NCBI GenBank assembly: GCA_024223125.1
Contig: JAAEOP010001304.1
Coordinates: 1-10,839 of the forward strand
DNA: 10,839 nt
Source: Chloroflexota bacterium
Lineage (GTDB): Bacteria; Chloroflexota; Anaerolineae; Promineifilales; Promineifilaceae
Direction of reading: 5' to 3'
A model generated the notes under the pieces. It saw only the letters and a program-made list of their open reading frames with translations, was not told where the DNA came from and made no database searches. The position numbers and the translations under genes are program-made. Below are positions 1 through 6,279 of this stretch, in pieces. Numbering within the stretch: position 1 is the stretch's first letter; every line of letters begins with the position of its first letter.

Positions 1-324
1 ATGTCCAATTAAATCGTTCGCTGCCCAAAACAGAATCCAGACGCCAGCCACACCGACAAGGAGGGCGACGGCCATAATCATCAACTTAGCGGCAAACGGA
101 TTTAGCCCATTTTCTGTCAGGATAACGGCCGCCTGATCCAACCCCAACCGGGCGTACAACGTAAGCAAAAGCTGTTCCGGCGCCTCTTTATCTTTCATAA
201 AGGCCACAGCCCAACGTAGCCCTAGAAAGATCAATATAGCAATGCCCAAAGAGAGCAGAATACGTCCTATTAAAACGGCTGGGTTCTTTTGTTGGGCGGT
301 GGCCGAGTGGGAAACTTGTGTCAT
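1..324 (-). CDS. Sugar ABC transporter permease, N-terminal part (AglF-like), cut by window edge
   Basis: The first 108 codons of a membrane protein lie here; the rest is beyond the left edge. The ATG is at 322-324 and the frame stays open to base 1. Two hydrophobic segments are visible, about residues 16-42 (ILLSLGIAILIFLGL core) and 79-103 (MAVALLVGVAGVWILFW core). They are separated by a roughly 35-residue loop that should lie outside the membrane. This layout, an early helix, a loop and a second helix ahead of the permease core, fits MalF/AglF-type sugar permeases, and the position just downstream of a sugar-binding protein supports it. In the transporter it would form half of the membrane channel for the imported sugar. 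No clear Shine-Dalgarno precedes the ATG. The gene follows the binding-protein gene after about 100 bp containing a strong hairpin, so it is probably expressed from the same transcript at a lower level. The exact sugar is inferred only from the neighbour. Confidence 0.75.
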   Translation of the reverse strand, partial: MTQVSHSATAQQKNPAVLIGRILLSLGIAILIFLGLRWAVAFMKDKEAPEQLLLTLYARLGLDQAAVILTENGLNPFAAKLMIMAVALLVGVAGVWILFWAANDLIGH

Positions 325-354
325 TTTTTGAATCCGATTTTAATGAAGCGTGTG

Positions 355-403
355 CAGTTTTCAGTGTTCAGTCGGTCGTCCCGTTACTGAACACTGAAAA
401 CTG
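355..403 (-). repeat. Perfect 18-bp inverted repeat between binding-protein and permease genes
   Basis: The arms CAGTTTTCAGTGTTCAGT (355-372) and its exact complement (386-403) enclose a 13-nt loop. On the transcript this is a strong stem-loop between the stop of the binding-protein gene and the permease start. No run of U follows it, so it is not a typical intrinsic terminator. By analogy with the malE-malF intergenic region of enteric bacteria, it may protect the upstream mRNA from 3' decay and keep the binding protein in excess over the permease. Part of it (394-408) recurs exactly at 9002-9016, so it belongs to a dispersed repeat. Confidence 0.8.
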
Positions 404-425
404 ATTACCGCACACTAATTACTAT

Positions 426-3212
426 CTACTCTGCCGGCCAACTATCTTCAATTGCTTGGAAGACAGTTTCCGTATCTGTGCCGCTTACCCAGTCTACCAT
501 GCCGTTCCAGAATGTTCCCGCGCCAACATCGGCGGGCATCAAGTCAGAAGCGTCAAAGCGGAGGGTGGTGGCGCCTTGCAGAATGTCGGCCTGAGCCTGG
601 TCTACATAACTGCCGTACCAATCGGTGGGAACACCTTTGTTGGGGCTAATGAAACCGCCCGCTTCAATCCAGCCTTGAGCCGATTCGGGAGAACCCAGAT
701 ATTCCAACACCGCCAATACTTCAGGACGGTCGCTGAAAGCGGCAAACACATCGCCGCCGCCCAGGACGGGACGGCCGTATTCCTCATCAATTGGCGGCAG
801 GTAGAAGAATGAACTATCTACGCCCGCGGCCGTACCTTCCGGCCAAAAGTCAGGAATCCAGCCCGCTTGACGATGGAACCAACATTGGGGCGGGTCTTCA
901 AACATCGGGGTTTGGGTGTCGCCTACAAAGATAGTCAGGATGCCGGTTGTACCGCCGTAGACGTAATCTTCATTGAAAAAGATGTTGCCAACGATGTCGG
1001 CCGCTTCCAATACTTCTGGATGGTTAAACGGGATTTCATGATTGACCCATTGGTCGTAGATTTCGGGGGAAGCAGTCCGCAGCAGCACATCCTCAACCCA
1101 GTCGGTAGCCACCCAGCCGGTGACGCCACCATGTTCCATGCTGATACACCAGGGGGTGACGCCTTGTTCGGCCACAATTTGGTCGCTCAAGGCCAGCATC
1201 TCATCCCAGGTTTGGGGCGCTTCATAACCGGCCGCTTCAAACGGCTCCACCGGATACCAGACAATGCTCTTGGTGCTGGCGCGGTAAAAGACGCCGTATA
1301 AGGTGTCATCCACCGTGCCCAGGTTGATCCAGGCATCGCTGTAATTGGCTGCTAATTGGTCTGTGTTGATTTTGTCATTTAGGCTGACAATTTGACCTTC
1401 GTTGGCAAATTCAGCCATCAGGCCAGGTTGGGGGAAGCCGGCAATGTCGGGCGCGTCGCCACCTTCGGCGCGGACGGTGATGAGGGTTTCAAATTCAGAG
1501 GAGCCTTCATATTTAATGTCTATGCCAGTTTCTTCAGCAAATCCGGCTAATGTATTGACAAAGTTTTCCCCTTCAGCTTCGGTCCATTTGCCAAAAATGG
1601 TGACTTCTGTGTCCGCGAATTCGCCTTCCAGCGCGCGTTGCATATGCTCGAATCCGGCTGAACCGGCTTCGGCCATTGCTTCACTTTCTTCTTCGGCTTC
1701 TTCGCTGTCGCCAGTTCCCTCTATACCAGTCGCTTCGCTGGGCCAACTGGCTTCGATGTCGGCTAAGACGGTTTCAATATCTTCGCCATTAACCCATTCA
1801 ACCATGCCGCTCCAGAATGTACCCGCGCCAACTTCGGCCGGCATCAGGTCAGAGGCGTCAAAGCGTAATGTGGTGGCGTTTTGTAGAATATCAGCCTGCG
1901 CTTGGTCTACATAGTTGCCATACCAATCGGTGGGAACGCCTTTGTTGGGGCTGATAAAGCCGCCATTTTTCACCCACACTTCGGCGCCTTCGGGGGAGGC
2001 CAGATATTCCATGAACGCGGCCGTTTCCGGGCGATCATTGAAGGCGGAGAAAACATCACCGCCGCCTAAGACAGGACGGCCGTATGCTTCATCAATCGGC
2101 GGCAGATAGAAGAAAGAGCTGTCTACACCGGCGGCTGTACCTTCCGGCCAAAAGTCAGGAATCCAGCCAGCCTGACGATGGAACCAGCATTGGGGCGGGT
2201 CTTCGAACATTGGGGTTTGGGTGTCGCCAACAAAGATGGTCAGGATGCCGGTTGTGCCGCCGTAGACATAATCTTCGTTGAACCAGATGTCGCTTACGAT
2301 GTCGGCCGCATTTTTGACAGCCGGGTCGTCAAACGGAATTTCATGGTTCACCCAGGCGTCATATGTTTCTGGCGAAGCGGTGCGTAACAGCACATCTTCC
2401 ACCCAGTCGGTGGCTACCCAGCCGGTGACGCCGCCATGTTCCATGCTTACACACCAGGGGGTGACGCCTTGTTCTTCCACAATACGGTCGCTCAAAGCCA
2501 GCATTTCATCCCAAGTTTGGGGCGCTTCATAACCGGCTGCTTCAAATGGTTCCACCGGATACCAGACAATACTTTTTGTGCTGGCACGATAAAATACGCC
2601 GGACAGTTGATCGTCTACGGTGGCCAGATCGATCCAGGCGTCGCTGTAATTTTCGTTGAGTGAATCAACATCCAGAAATTGGGCATGATCGGGAATGACG
2701 CCTTCTTTGACGAATTGAGCCATCAAACCGGGCTGGGGGAATCCGGCCACGTCGGGGGCGTCGCCGCCTTCTACGCGCACGGTAATCAACGTTTCAAACT
2801 CAGAAGCGCCTTCGTACTTGACATCAATGCCGGTCGCTTCTTCAAAGGGCGCCAGGGCGGCGACAAAGTTTTCTCCTTCCGCTTCGGTCCATTTGCCAAA
2901 GACGGTGACTTCACTGCCTGAAAAATCACCAGCCATGGCCTGGTCCAGGAAGGAAGCGGCCGCCTCAGCTTCAGGTTCAGCGGCTTCTTCACTTTCTTCT
3001 GCTTCTTCTGCTTCTTCAGATTCGACCGTGTCTGTTTCTTCAGCTTCTTCGGTATCCGTTTCTTCGGTATCCGTTTCTTCGGTCTCGGCCGTGTCTGTCT
3101 CTGCGGCCGTTGTTTCTTCTTCGGTCTCGCTGGCTGCTTCCGGCCGTTCGCCGCAGGCTGCCAAAGTCAGACCAAACAGTAAAACAATGAGTAAAAACCA
3201 TCTTTTGTTCAT
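426..3212 (-). CDS. Tandem-duplicated sugar-binding lipoprotein of an ABC importer (AglE-like, two full binding domains)
   Basis: This is an extracellular solute-binding protein (family 1) that would be anchored outside the membrane and deliver sugar to the downstream permease. Residues 1-20 are a lipoprotein signal ending in the lipobox LAAC (lipidated Cys20). Residues 21-87 form a low-complexity linker of Glu, Thr, Asp and Ala. Domain 1 spans about 88-493 and domain 2 about 523-928, joined by a second acidic linker (494-522). Each domain is about the size of a complete binding protein, so the 928-residue length is twice the family norm. They align without gaps at a 435-residue offset, with about 70 differences in 393 positions counted by eye. 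Shared motifs such as FGKWTEAEGENF, GGDAPD, TPWC and ATDWVEDVLLRT resemble AglE-type alpha-glucoside binders. Domain 2 has no signal of its own. A Shine-Dalgarno (GAGGAG, complement at 3221-3226) lies 8 nt before the ATG. The function is well supported; the ligand is an inference. Confidence 0.92.
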   Translation of the reverse strand: MNKRWFLLIVLLFGLTLAACGERPEAASETEEETTAAETDTAETEETDTEETDTEEAEETDTVESEEAEEAEESEEAAEPEAEAAASFLDQAMAGDFSGSEVTVFGKWTEAEGENFVAALAPFEEATGIDVKYEGASEFETLITVRVEGGDAPDVAGFPQPGLMAQFVKEGVIPDHAQFLDVDSLNENYSDAWIDLATVDDQLSGVFYRASTKSIVWYPVEPFEAAGYEAPQTWDEMLALSDRIVEEQGVTPWCVSMEHGGVTGWVATDWVEDVLLRTASPETYDAWVNHEIPFDDPAVKNAADIVSDIWFNEDYVYGGTTGILTIFVGDTQTPMFEDPPQCWFHRQAGWIPDFWPEGTAAGVDSSFFYLPPIDEAYGRPVLGGGDVFSAFNDRPETAAFMEYLASPEGAEVWVKNGGFISPNKGVPTDWYGNYVDQAQADILQNATTLRFDASDLMPAEVGAGTFWSGMVEWVNGEDIETVLADIEASWPSEATGIEGTGDSEEAEEESEAMAEAGSAGFEHMQRALEGEFADTEVTIFGKWTEAEGENFVNTLAGFAEETGIDIKYEGSSEFETLITVRAEGGDAPDIAGFPQPGLMAEFANEGQIVSLNDKINTDQLAANYSDAWINLGTVDDTLYGVFYRASTKSIVWYPVEPFEAAGYEAPQTWDEMLALSDQIVAEQGVTPWCISMEHGGVTGWVATDWVEDVLLRTASPEIYDQWVNHEIPFNHPEVLEAADIVGNIFFNEDYVYGGTTGILTIFVGDTQTPMFEDPPQCWFHRQAGWIPDFWPEGTAAGVDSSFFYLPPIDEEYGRPVLGGGDVFAAFSDRPEVLAVLEYLGSPESAQGWIEAGGFISPNKGVPTDWYGSYVDQAQADILQGATTLRFDASDLMPADVGAGTFWNGMVDWVSGTDTETVFQAIEDSWPAE
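429..1646 (-). repeat. Second copy of the internal binding-domain duplication
   Basis: This segment encodes residues about 523-928, the C-terminal binding domain. It matches the segment at 1734-2951 at a constant offset of 1305 bp (435 codons) with no frame change. By eye, 841-960 differs from 2146-2265 at about 8 of 120 bases, whereas 481-600 differs from 1786-1905 at about 21 of 120, so divergence is uneven along the repeat. Confidence 0.9.
1734..2951 (-). repeat. First copy of the internal binding-domain duplication
   Basis: This segment encodes residues about 88-493, the N-terminal binding domain next to the lipid anchor. Compared with copy 2, the differences concentrate near the start (equivalent residues 130-158) and the last 100 residues. 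A stretch of more than 60 residues around VYGGTTGILTIFVGD through FFYLPPIDE is identical in both copies, which suggests it holds ligand-contacting parts or has been homogenised. Confidence 0.9.
2952..3152 (-). repeat. Repetitive DNA encoding the acidic linker (15-bp and 9-bp units)
   Basis: The linker after the lipidated cysteine is written in simple repeats. A 15-bp unit TTCTTCGGTATCCGT is present twice exactly (3045-3059, 3060-3074) with a third partial copy, and a GCTTCTTCT-type 9-bp unit recurs around 2999-3019. All units are multiples of three, so gain or loss of copies would change linker length without breaking the frame. Confidence 0.8.
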
Positions 3213-3243
3213 AATCTACTCTCCTCAGTTAATTGGGTTGTCA

Positions 3244-3330
3244 CTATACAGGTCATTCCTGCGAAGGCAGGAATCCACACATATGGATACCCGCCTTCGC
3301 GGGTATGACAGTCGAGAGGTAGCTGTATAG
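3244..3330. repeat. REP/MITE-like palindromic element between ROK kinase and binding-protein genes
   Basis: An 87-bp element has perfect 8-bp terminal inverted repeats, CTATACAG (3244-3251) and CTGTATAG (3323-3330). Inside is a long hairpin whose 26-bp arms (3252-3277 and 3284-3309) share the core GCGAAGGC and are separated by 6 nt. The core resembles the widespread bacterial repeat whose spurious translation gives the peptide VIPAKAGI, which does appear in one frame here. It sits between two genes of one operon, so on the mRNA it forms a stem-loop just upstream of the binding-protein leader and could separate expression of regulator and transporter. On the minus strand the end nearer the binding-protein gene reads TATAGT, a possible -10 element, but no convincing -35 is seen. 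Confidence 0.8.
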
Positions 3331-3340
3331 GTACATTTGG

Positions 3341-4288
3341 TTAGGGAATAAAAACCGCTTGCTCGGCCAAATGCACCGCTCCCCATAGACCTGGGTTGTA
3401 CCCTGATGGCAGTAATGTGATTTTGTCATTGGGCAACATTGCCTGGGCCAGGGGGGATTGGTGTCGTAAGCGAGCAAACGTTTGCAAAATCGGGTCGAGA
3501 AAGAGGGCGCCGACGTTGGCGACGCCCCCTCCCAACACAACTTTTTCAACATCATAGGCCATCATCAGCCATTGAATGGCCTGGGCCAAAAAAGCGGTCA
3601 CGCGCTGTACCAGGGTGACGGCTTGTTGAACATTTTTTTGCGCGGCCGTGTACACATCATCGGCCGCAATAGGGACTGGTAGGAATTCGGCTGCTTGCCG
3701 GGCAATGGCTGGGCCGGCAACAATCGTTTCCAAGCACCCCCTGGCGCCACAATTACACAAAGCGCCACCGGGTTCGACCATGACATGACCAATTTCACCG
3801 GCCATGCCGTTGGCGCCCCGGTATAAACGGCCGTTGAGGATAAGACCGGCCGCTAGACCGGTTCCAATACCGATATAGGCGATATGGTGAAGGGTGGGGG
3901 TTGTTTGTTGGAGATGATGATAGGCACCGATAGCGGCCGCCGCCACATCATTTTCGATGCGAACCGAACAATCATATTGCTGTTGTAAAGCTGTCCGCAG
4001 CGGGAAATTGTCCAGGTTAAGATTGACTGCTTGATGAATGTGCCCTGTTTGTTGGTTAACCTGCCCGGGGATGCCAACACCGATGGCGGCAATATCGGCC
4101 GTGTGTGCTTCCGCCTGGCAGAGAATGTCAGAGATAGCGTTTGCCACACCATGAATGAAAACATTTGGGGTGGCGCTGTTGGTTGGATAGACGGCTTGGG
4201 CCAATGGTTGTTGTTGTGAATTTGTGGCCACGGCCGCTATTTTAGTGCCGCCAATATCCAACCCAATGCGAATCGTTTTCTTATTCAT
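3341..4288 (-). CDS. ROK-family sugar kinase (glucokinase/fructokinase type)
   Basis: This is a 315-residue cytoplasmic kinase, a normal length for ROK kinases, predicted to phosphorylate a hexose at the expense of ATP. The phosphate-binding motif DIGGTK is at residues 11-16. The catalytic aspartate is expected in END (Asp114), GTG at 142-144 is a further nucleotide-site motif, and EIGH at 165-168 contributes to the sugar site. The ROK zinc site is complete: His168, Cys178, Cys180 and Cys185 in CNCGARGCLE, with LGGG at 252-255. All residues needed for activity appear present, unlike in the upstream repressor. Its ATG directly abuts the repressor stop codon with no intervening base and no clear Shine-Dalgarno, which points to translational coupling. 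It probably primes the sugar released from the imported substrate. Glucose is the most common substrate in the family, but specificity cannot be read from sequence alone. Confidence 0.92.
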   Translation of the reverse strand: MNKKTIRIGLDIGGTKIAAVATNSQQQPLAQAVYPTNSATPNVFIHGVANAISDILCQAEAHTADIAAIGVGIPGQVNQQTGHIHQAVNLNLDNFPLRTALQQQYDCSVRIENDVAAAAIGAYHHLQQTTPTLHHIAYIGIGTGLAAGLILNGRLYRGANGMAGEIGHVMVEPGGALCNCGARGCLETIVAGPAIARQAAEFLPVPIAADDVYTAAQKNVQQAVTLVQRVTAFLAQAIQWLMMAYDVEKVVLGGGVANVGALFLDPILQTFARLRHQSPLAQAMLPNDKITLLPSGYNPGLWGAVHLAEQAVFIP

Positions 4289-5437
4289 TCACACAATCCC
4301 TAATTCATGTTTCAAGATAACGGCCGAACAACCCAACAAGACAATATCTGTGCCCAGTGTTGTGTAACGGATGTGCGTTTCGGCAACTGTGGTGGGCAAT
4401 GTGCGGCGGGCAGCTTCCTGTTTAATGGCCTGGAGTAGTGTGTCGCCAAAACGGGTAACACGGCCGGCGATGAAGATGTGGTGTATGTTGAATGCAGCAA
4501 TGAGATTCGCCAACCCGATGCCCAGATGCTGACCAACATAGGTAATGAGGGCTGTCATGTTTGCGTCACCGGCGTCTAATGCCGTTCCTATCATTTCCCA
4601 GGACATGTTTGGATTATTTGACTGGTCGGCCGCTTGTTGCAGAATGGCCCGAGTGCTGGCAACTGTTTCCAGGCAGCCCCGATTGCCACAACTACACAAA
4701 AGGCCATCATCTGCGACCACAACATGCCCAATTTCCCCGGCGGCAAAGCCATCTCCATAAAAAGGCTGGCCATGCAGAACAATGCCGCCGCCAATCCCTT
4801 GCCCAATTTTTACTACAATAAGATGGCTGCTTGCGCGGGGGGCGCTAAAGGTATATTCGGCCAGAGTGGCGGCCTGGCTATCGTTGGCAATGTAGACGGC
4901 CGTGTCGTATCGTTCCGTCAGTAATTGTTTGAGGGGTAAATTTTGCCAGCCAAGATTGACTGCCTGACGAATAATACCATTTTGCGGGTCCACCAGACCG
5001 GGCGTGCCCACAGCAATGCCCAGCAGCGGTTTTGTGGCCTTGTTTTGCAGCGCTTCCACCAACGAATAAACAAGATCGAGCGCTGTTTGACCTTGTTTGT
5101 TGTCCACCGGAAACTCAACCCGTTCTATGATGTCGCCATGCAAATTGAGTAATGCGCTGCGGAAAGCCAGACTGCTAATATCGGCCGCAATAACCTGGTA
5201 GGCGTCAAAATCAATCGTTAATAGGGTGGGGCGTTTGCCGCCGGCCGACGGCCCCAGACCGGTTTCCATGACCAGATTTTCGGCCATCAGTTCATTGACC
5301 AGGCTGGAAACAGTTGGCCGTGTTAGATGGGTATGGCGGGCAATATCTGCCCGGCTCAATTCGCCTTGCTCATAAATCGTTTTCAGAATGAGCTGGGTAT
5401 TGTGGTTTTTGGTGTGTTGGCGGGTTGCTTTTTTCAT
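4289..5437 (-). CDS. ROK-family transcriptional repressor (XylR/NagC type)
   Basis: This 382-residue protein is a typical ROK repressor. An N-terminal helix-turn-helix spans about residues 14-56, with recognition helix around RPTVSSLVNEL, followed by the wing GKRP (67-70). The rest is a ROK sugar-binding fold: VGTPGLVD (143-150), IAND (183-186), GEIGH (234-238) and a zinc site with His238, Cys248, Cys250 and Cys255 in CSCGNRGCLE. At the place where kinases carry DIGGTK it has DISSLAF (86-92), so ATP binding is lost, as known for ROK repressors. It should bind an operator and release it when its sugar ligand binds. A palindrome lies immediately upstream of its own start, so autoregulation of the whole operon is likely. 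The leader has no Shine-Dalgarno. It is followed without a gap by the ROK kinase. Confidence 0.92.
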   Translation of the reverse strand: MKKATRQHTKNHNTQLILKTIYEQGELSRADIARHTHLTRPTVSSLVNELMAENLVMETGLGPSAGGKRPTLLTIDFDAYQVIAADISSLAFRSALLNLHGDIIERVEFPVDNKQGQTALDLVYSLVEALQNKATKPLLGIAVGTPGLVDPQNGIIRQAVNLGWQNLPLKQLLTERYDTAVYIANDSQAATLAEYTFSAPRASSHLIVVKIGQGIGGGIVLHGQPFYGDGFAAGEIGHVVVADDGLLCSCGNRGCLETVASTRAILQQAADQSNNPNMSWEMIGTALDAGDANMTALITYVGQHLGIGLANLIAAFNIHHIFIAGRVTRFGDTLLQAIKQEAARRTLPTTVAETHIRYTTLGTDIVLLGCSAVILKHELGIV

Positions 5438-5442
5438 AATGT

Positions 5443-5471
5443 TTAGTAAGTTAGTTAATTAAACTTACTAA
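5443..5471. promoter_or_regulatory. Likely ROK repressor operator (29-bp palindrome)
   Basis: Perfect 10-bp arms TTAGTAAGTT (5443-5452) and AACTTACTAA (5462-5471) surround a 9-bp AT-rich centre containing TTAATTAA. The outer TTAGT...ACTAA resembles operators of XylR-type ROK repressors. It begins 6 bp upstream of the repressor start codon and covers the expected transcription start, an ideal place for autorepression. The binding protein is inferred from position and motif style. Confidence 0.75.
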
Positions 5472-5475
5472 GTTA

Positions 5476-5503
5476 AGTATAAACAAAACAACTGTATTGT
5501 CAA
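5476..5503 (-). promoter_or_regulatory. Sigma-70-type promoter of the sugar operon
   Basis: On the minus strand a perfect -35 TTGACA (complement at 5498-5503) is separated by 16 bp from TATACT (complement at 5476-5481), one base from the consensus -10. Transcription should start near 5469, inside the palindromic operator, giving a leader of about 32 nt made almost entirely of operator sequence. Confidence 0.75.
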
Positions 5504-5650
5504 TAGTGCGAATTGCCTCAAAATAAATGTTACCCATCCCCTGCCGGGAATCGATTCAAACAATGGTGGGGTTTTTATCAACGAACTCATGCTCAAGTAT
5601 TGTTAAACAGAAGGCATCACTTTCACCCGCTGCCACCCATAGAAGAAAAA
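5504..5650. other. Intergenic stretch without recognisable gene
   Basis: Short open frames occur on both strands, but none has a ribosome-binding site, recognisable motifs or plausible composition. I see no RNA gene or repeat in these 147 bases. Confidence 0.5.
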
Positions 5651-5757
5651 TGATCGTAACTGTACAGGTGCGACGCACTTTTCCCAGAGTAATGTCAATG
5701 CCGCTGCTCTTTGCAAGTGCGTCGCACCTCTGGAAGCTGAATAGTTACAAATGATCA
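5651..5757. repeat. Hairpin repeat with 15-bp arms and nested outer inverted repeats
   Basis: Perfect arms AGGTGCGACGCACTT (5666-5680) and AAGTGCGTCGCACCT (5715-5729) enclose a 34-nt loop. Each arm is itself nearly palindromic (GTGCGACGCAC). Further out, GTAACT (5656-5661) pairs with AGTTAC (5743-5748), and TGATC (5651-5655) with GATCA (5753-5757), with small bulges. The layout suggests a non-coding dispersed element rather than a terminator, as there is no adjoining T-run. Confidence 0.7.
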
Positions 5758-5819
5758 ATGCTTTCTGAACAGAAGAATTGGTCAATTGTGCGCCGTACTA
5801 TCGGCTATTAACGCTGTAT

Positions 5820-5942
5820 TAGTTCCTACCATTGTCGTTAACTTAAGACCTCGCAGGTTTCCAAAATGATCTACGCCCCTCTGAGGTTTTGCGTTAAAAC
5901 CTGCGAGGTCTTCGCTTAAGTTAACACTTATGTAGTTCCTAC
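5820..5942. mobile_element. MITE-like element with 10-bp flanking direct repeats
   Basis: The direct repeat TAGTTCCTAC occurs at 5820-5829 and 5933-5942. Between them is a 103-bp insert that starts CAT and ends ATG. It carries perfect 11-bp inverted repeats GTTAACTTAAG (5837-5847) and CTTAAGTTAAC (5915-5925), and inside them 14-bp arms GACCTCGCAGGTTT (5847-5860) and AAACCTGCGAGGTC (5897-5910). No coding capacity is present. Direct repeats plus terminal inverted repeats fit a non-autonomous transposable element with a 10-bp target duplication; the mobilising transposase is not in the window. It lies just past the stop of the small membrane-protein gene. Confidence 0.65.
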
Positions 5943-5955
5943 AAGTAATTAATTC

Positions 5956-6222
5956 TCATTCCTCAAGGGGGATGATGAGAAGACGGCCGTTTTGCTCCCG
6001 AATTTCCACTTGTTTGGCGCCGTATAACAGCGAGGTAGGAATTGTTACACCGTCATCTGTTACTGTTTCTGTCCGTAGCAATGTGGTTTTGTTAGCGGCC
6101 CAGGTCTTGTTAGACAGGTAACGCGCCATCACAATCATTACTAAAACAAACAGACCAATGAAGATACCAAAACAGGCCAGTTGCATGACCAAATAGCCAA
6201 TGTTGATGCCTAATGTTTCCAT
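5956..6222 (-). CDS. Small one-helix membrane protein with AbrB-like C-terminal hairpin
   Basis: An 88-residue protein with one strongly hydrophobic helix (about residues 9-34), a short basic linker (35-50) and a soluble tail. The tail residues 58-86 (GVTIPTSLLYGA, then VEIREQNGRLLIIP) look like the beta-hairpin half of AbrB/SpoVT or related antitoxin-type domains, which usually read as 'v-IPk-L', 'vEi-e-nGrl-i-p'. I infer this by eye and am not sure of it. A GAGGG Shine-Dalgarno lies 6 nt before the ATG. It is the last gene after two ABC-2 permeases, 57 bp downstream and in the same direction, so it may be an accessory of that exporter or a membrane-tethered regulator. No family name can be given with confidence. 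Confidence 0.65.
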   Translation of the reverse strand: METLGINIGYLVMQLACFGIFIGLFVLVMIVMARYLSNKTWAANKTTLLRTETVTDDGVTIPTSLLYGAKQVEIREQNGRLLIIPLEE

Positions 6223-6279
6223 GAGTTTCCCTCACATAAAGTTGACTGATGACGGCCGACTACTGTCCATTACCCCACC

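Noticed and set aside
355..403. Intrinsic terminator after the binding-protein gene
   Set aside because: The stem is strong, but no U-run follows on either strand, and the permease downstream needs read-through.
867..1301. Plus-strand open frames opposite the binding-protein gene
   Set aside because: Long antisense frames here appear in both halves of the duplication and result from codon composition of the real gene; they show no independent gene signals.
426..3212. Assembly artefact creating the duplicated binding domain
   Set aside because: The copies differ at many bases and about 18% of residues, including a unique linker, so they are not a misassembled identical sequence.
3213..3240. 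Second ROK operator ahead of the binding-protein gene
   Set aside because: Only AGTTAATT resembles the operator centre; the TTAGTAAGTT arms are absent.
3253..3555. Minus-strand open frame with VIPAKAGI-like peptide
   Set aside because: It overlaps the ROK kinase in another frame and its tail is just the palindromic repeat translated; such peptides are a known annotation artefact.
5527..5754. Plus-strand open frame of 75 codons
   Set aside because: No ribosome-binding site or recognisable motifs, and it runs through the hairpin repeat at 5651-5757.
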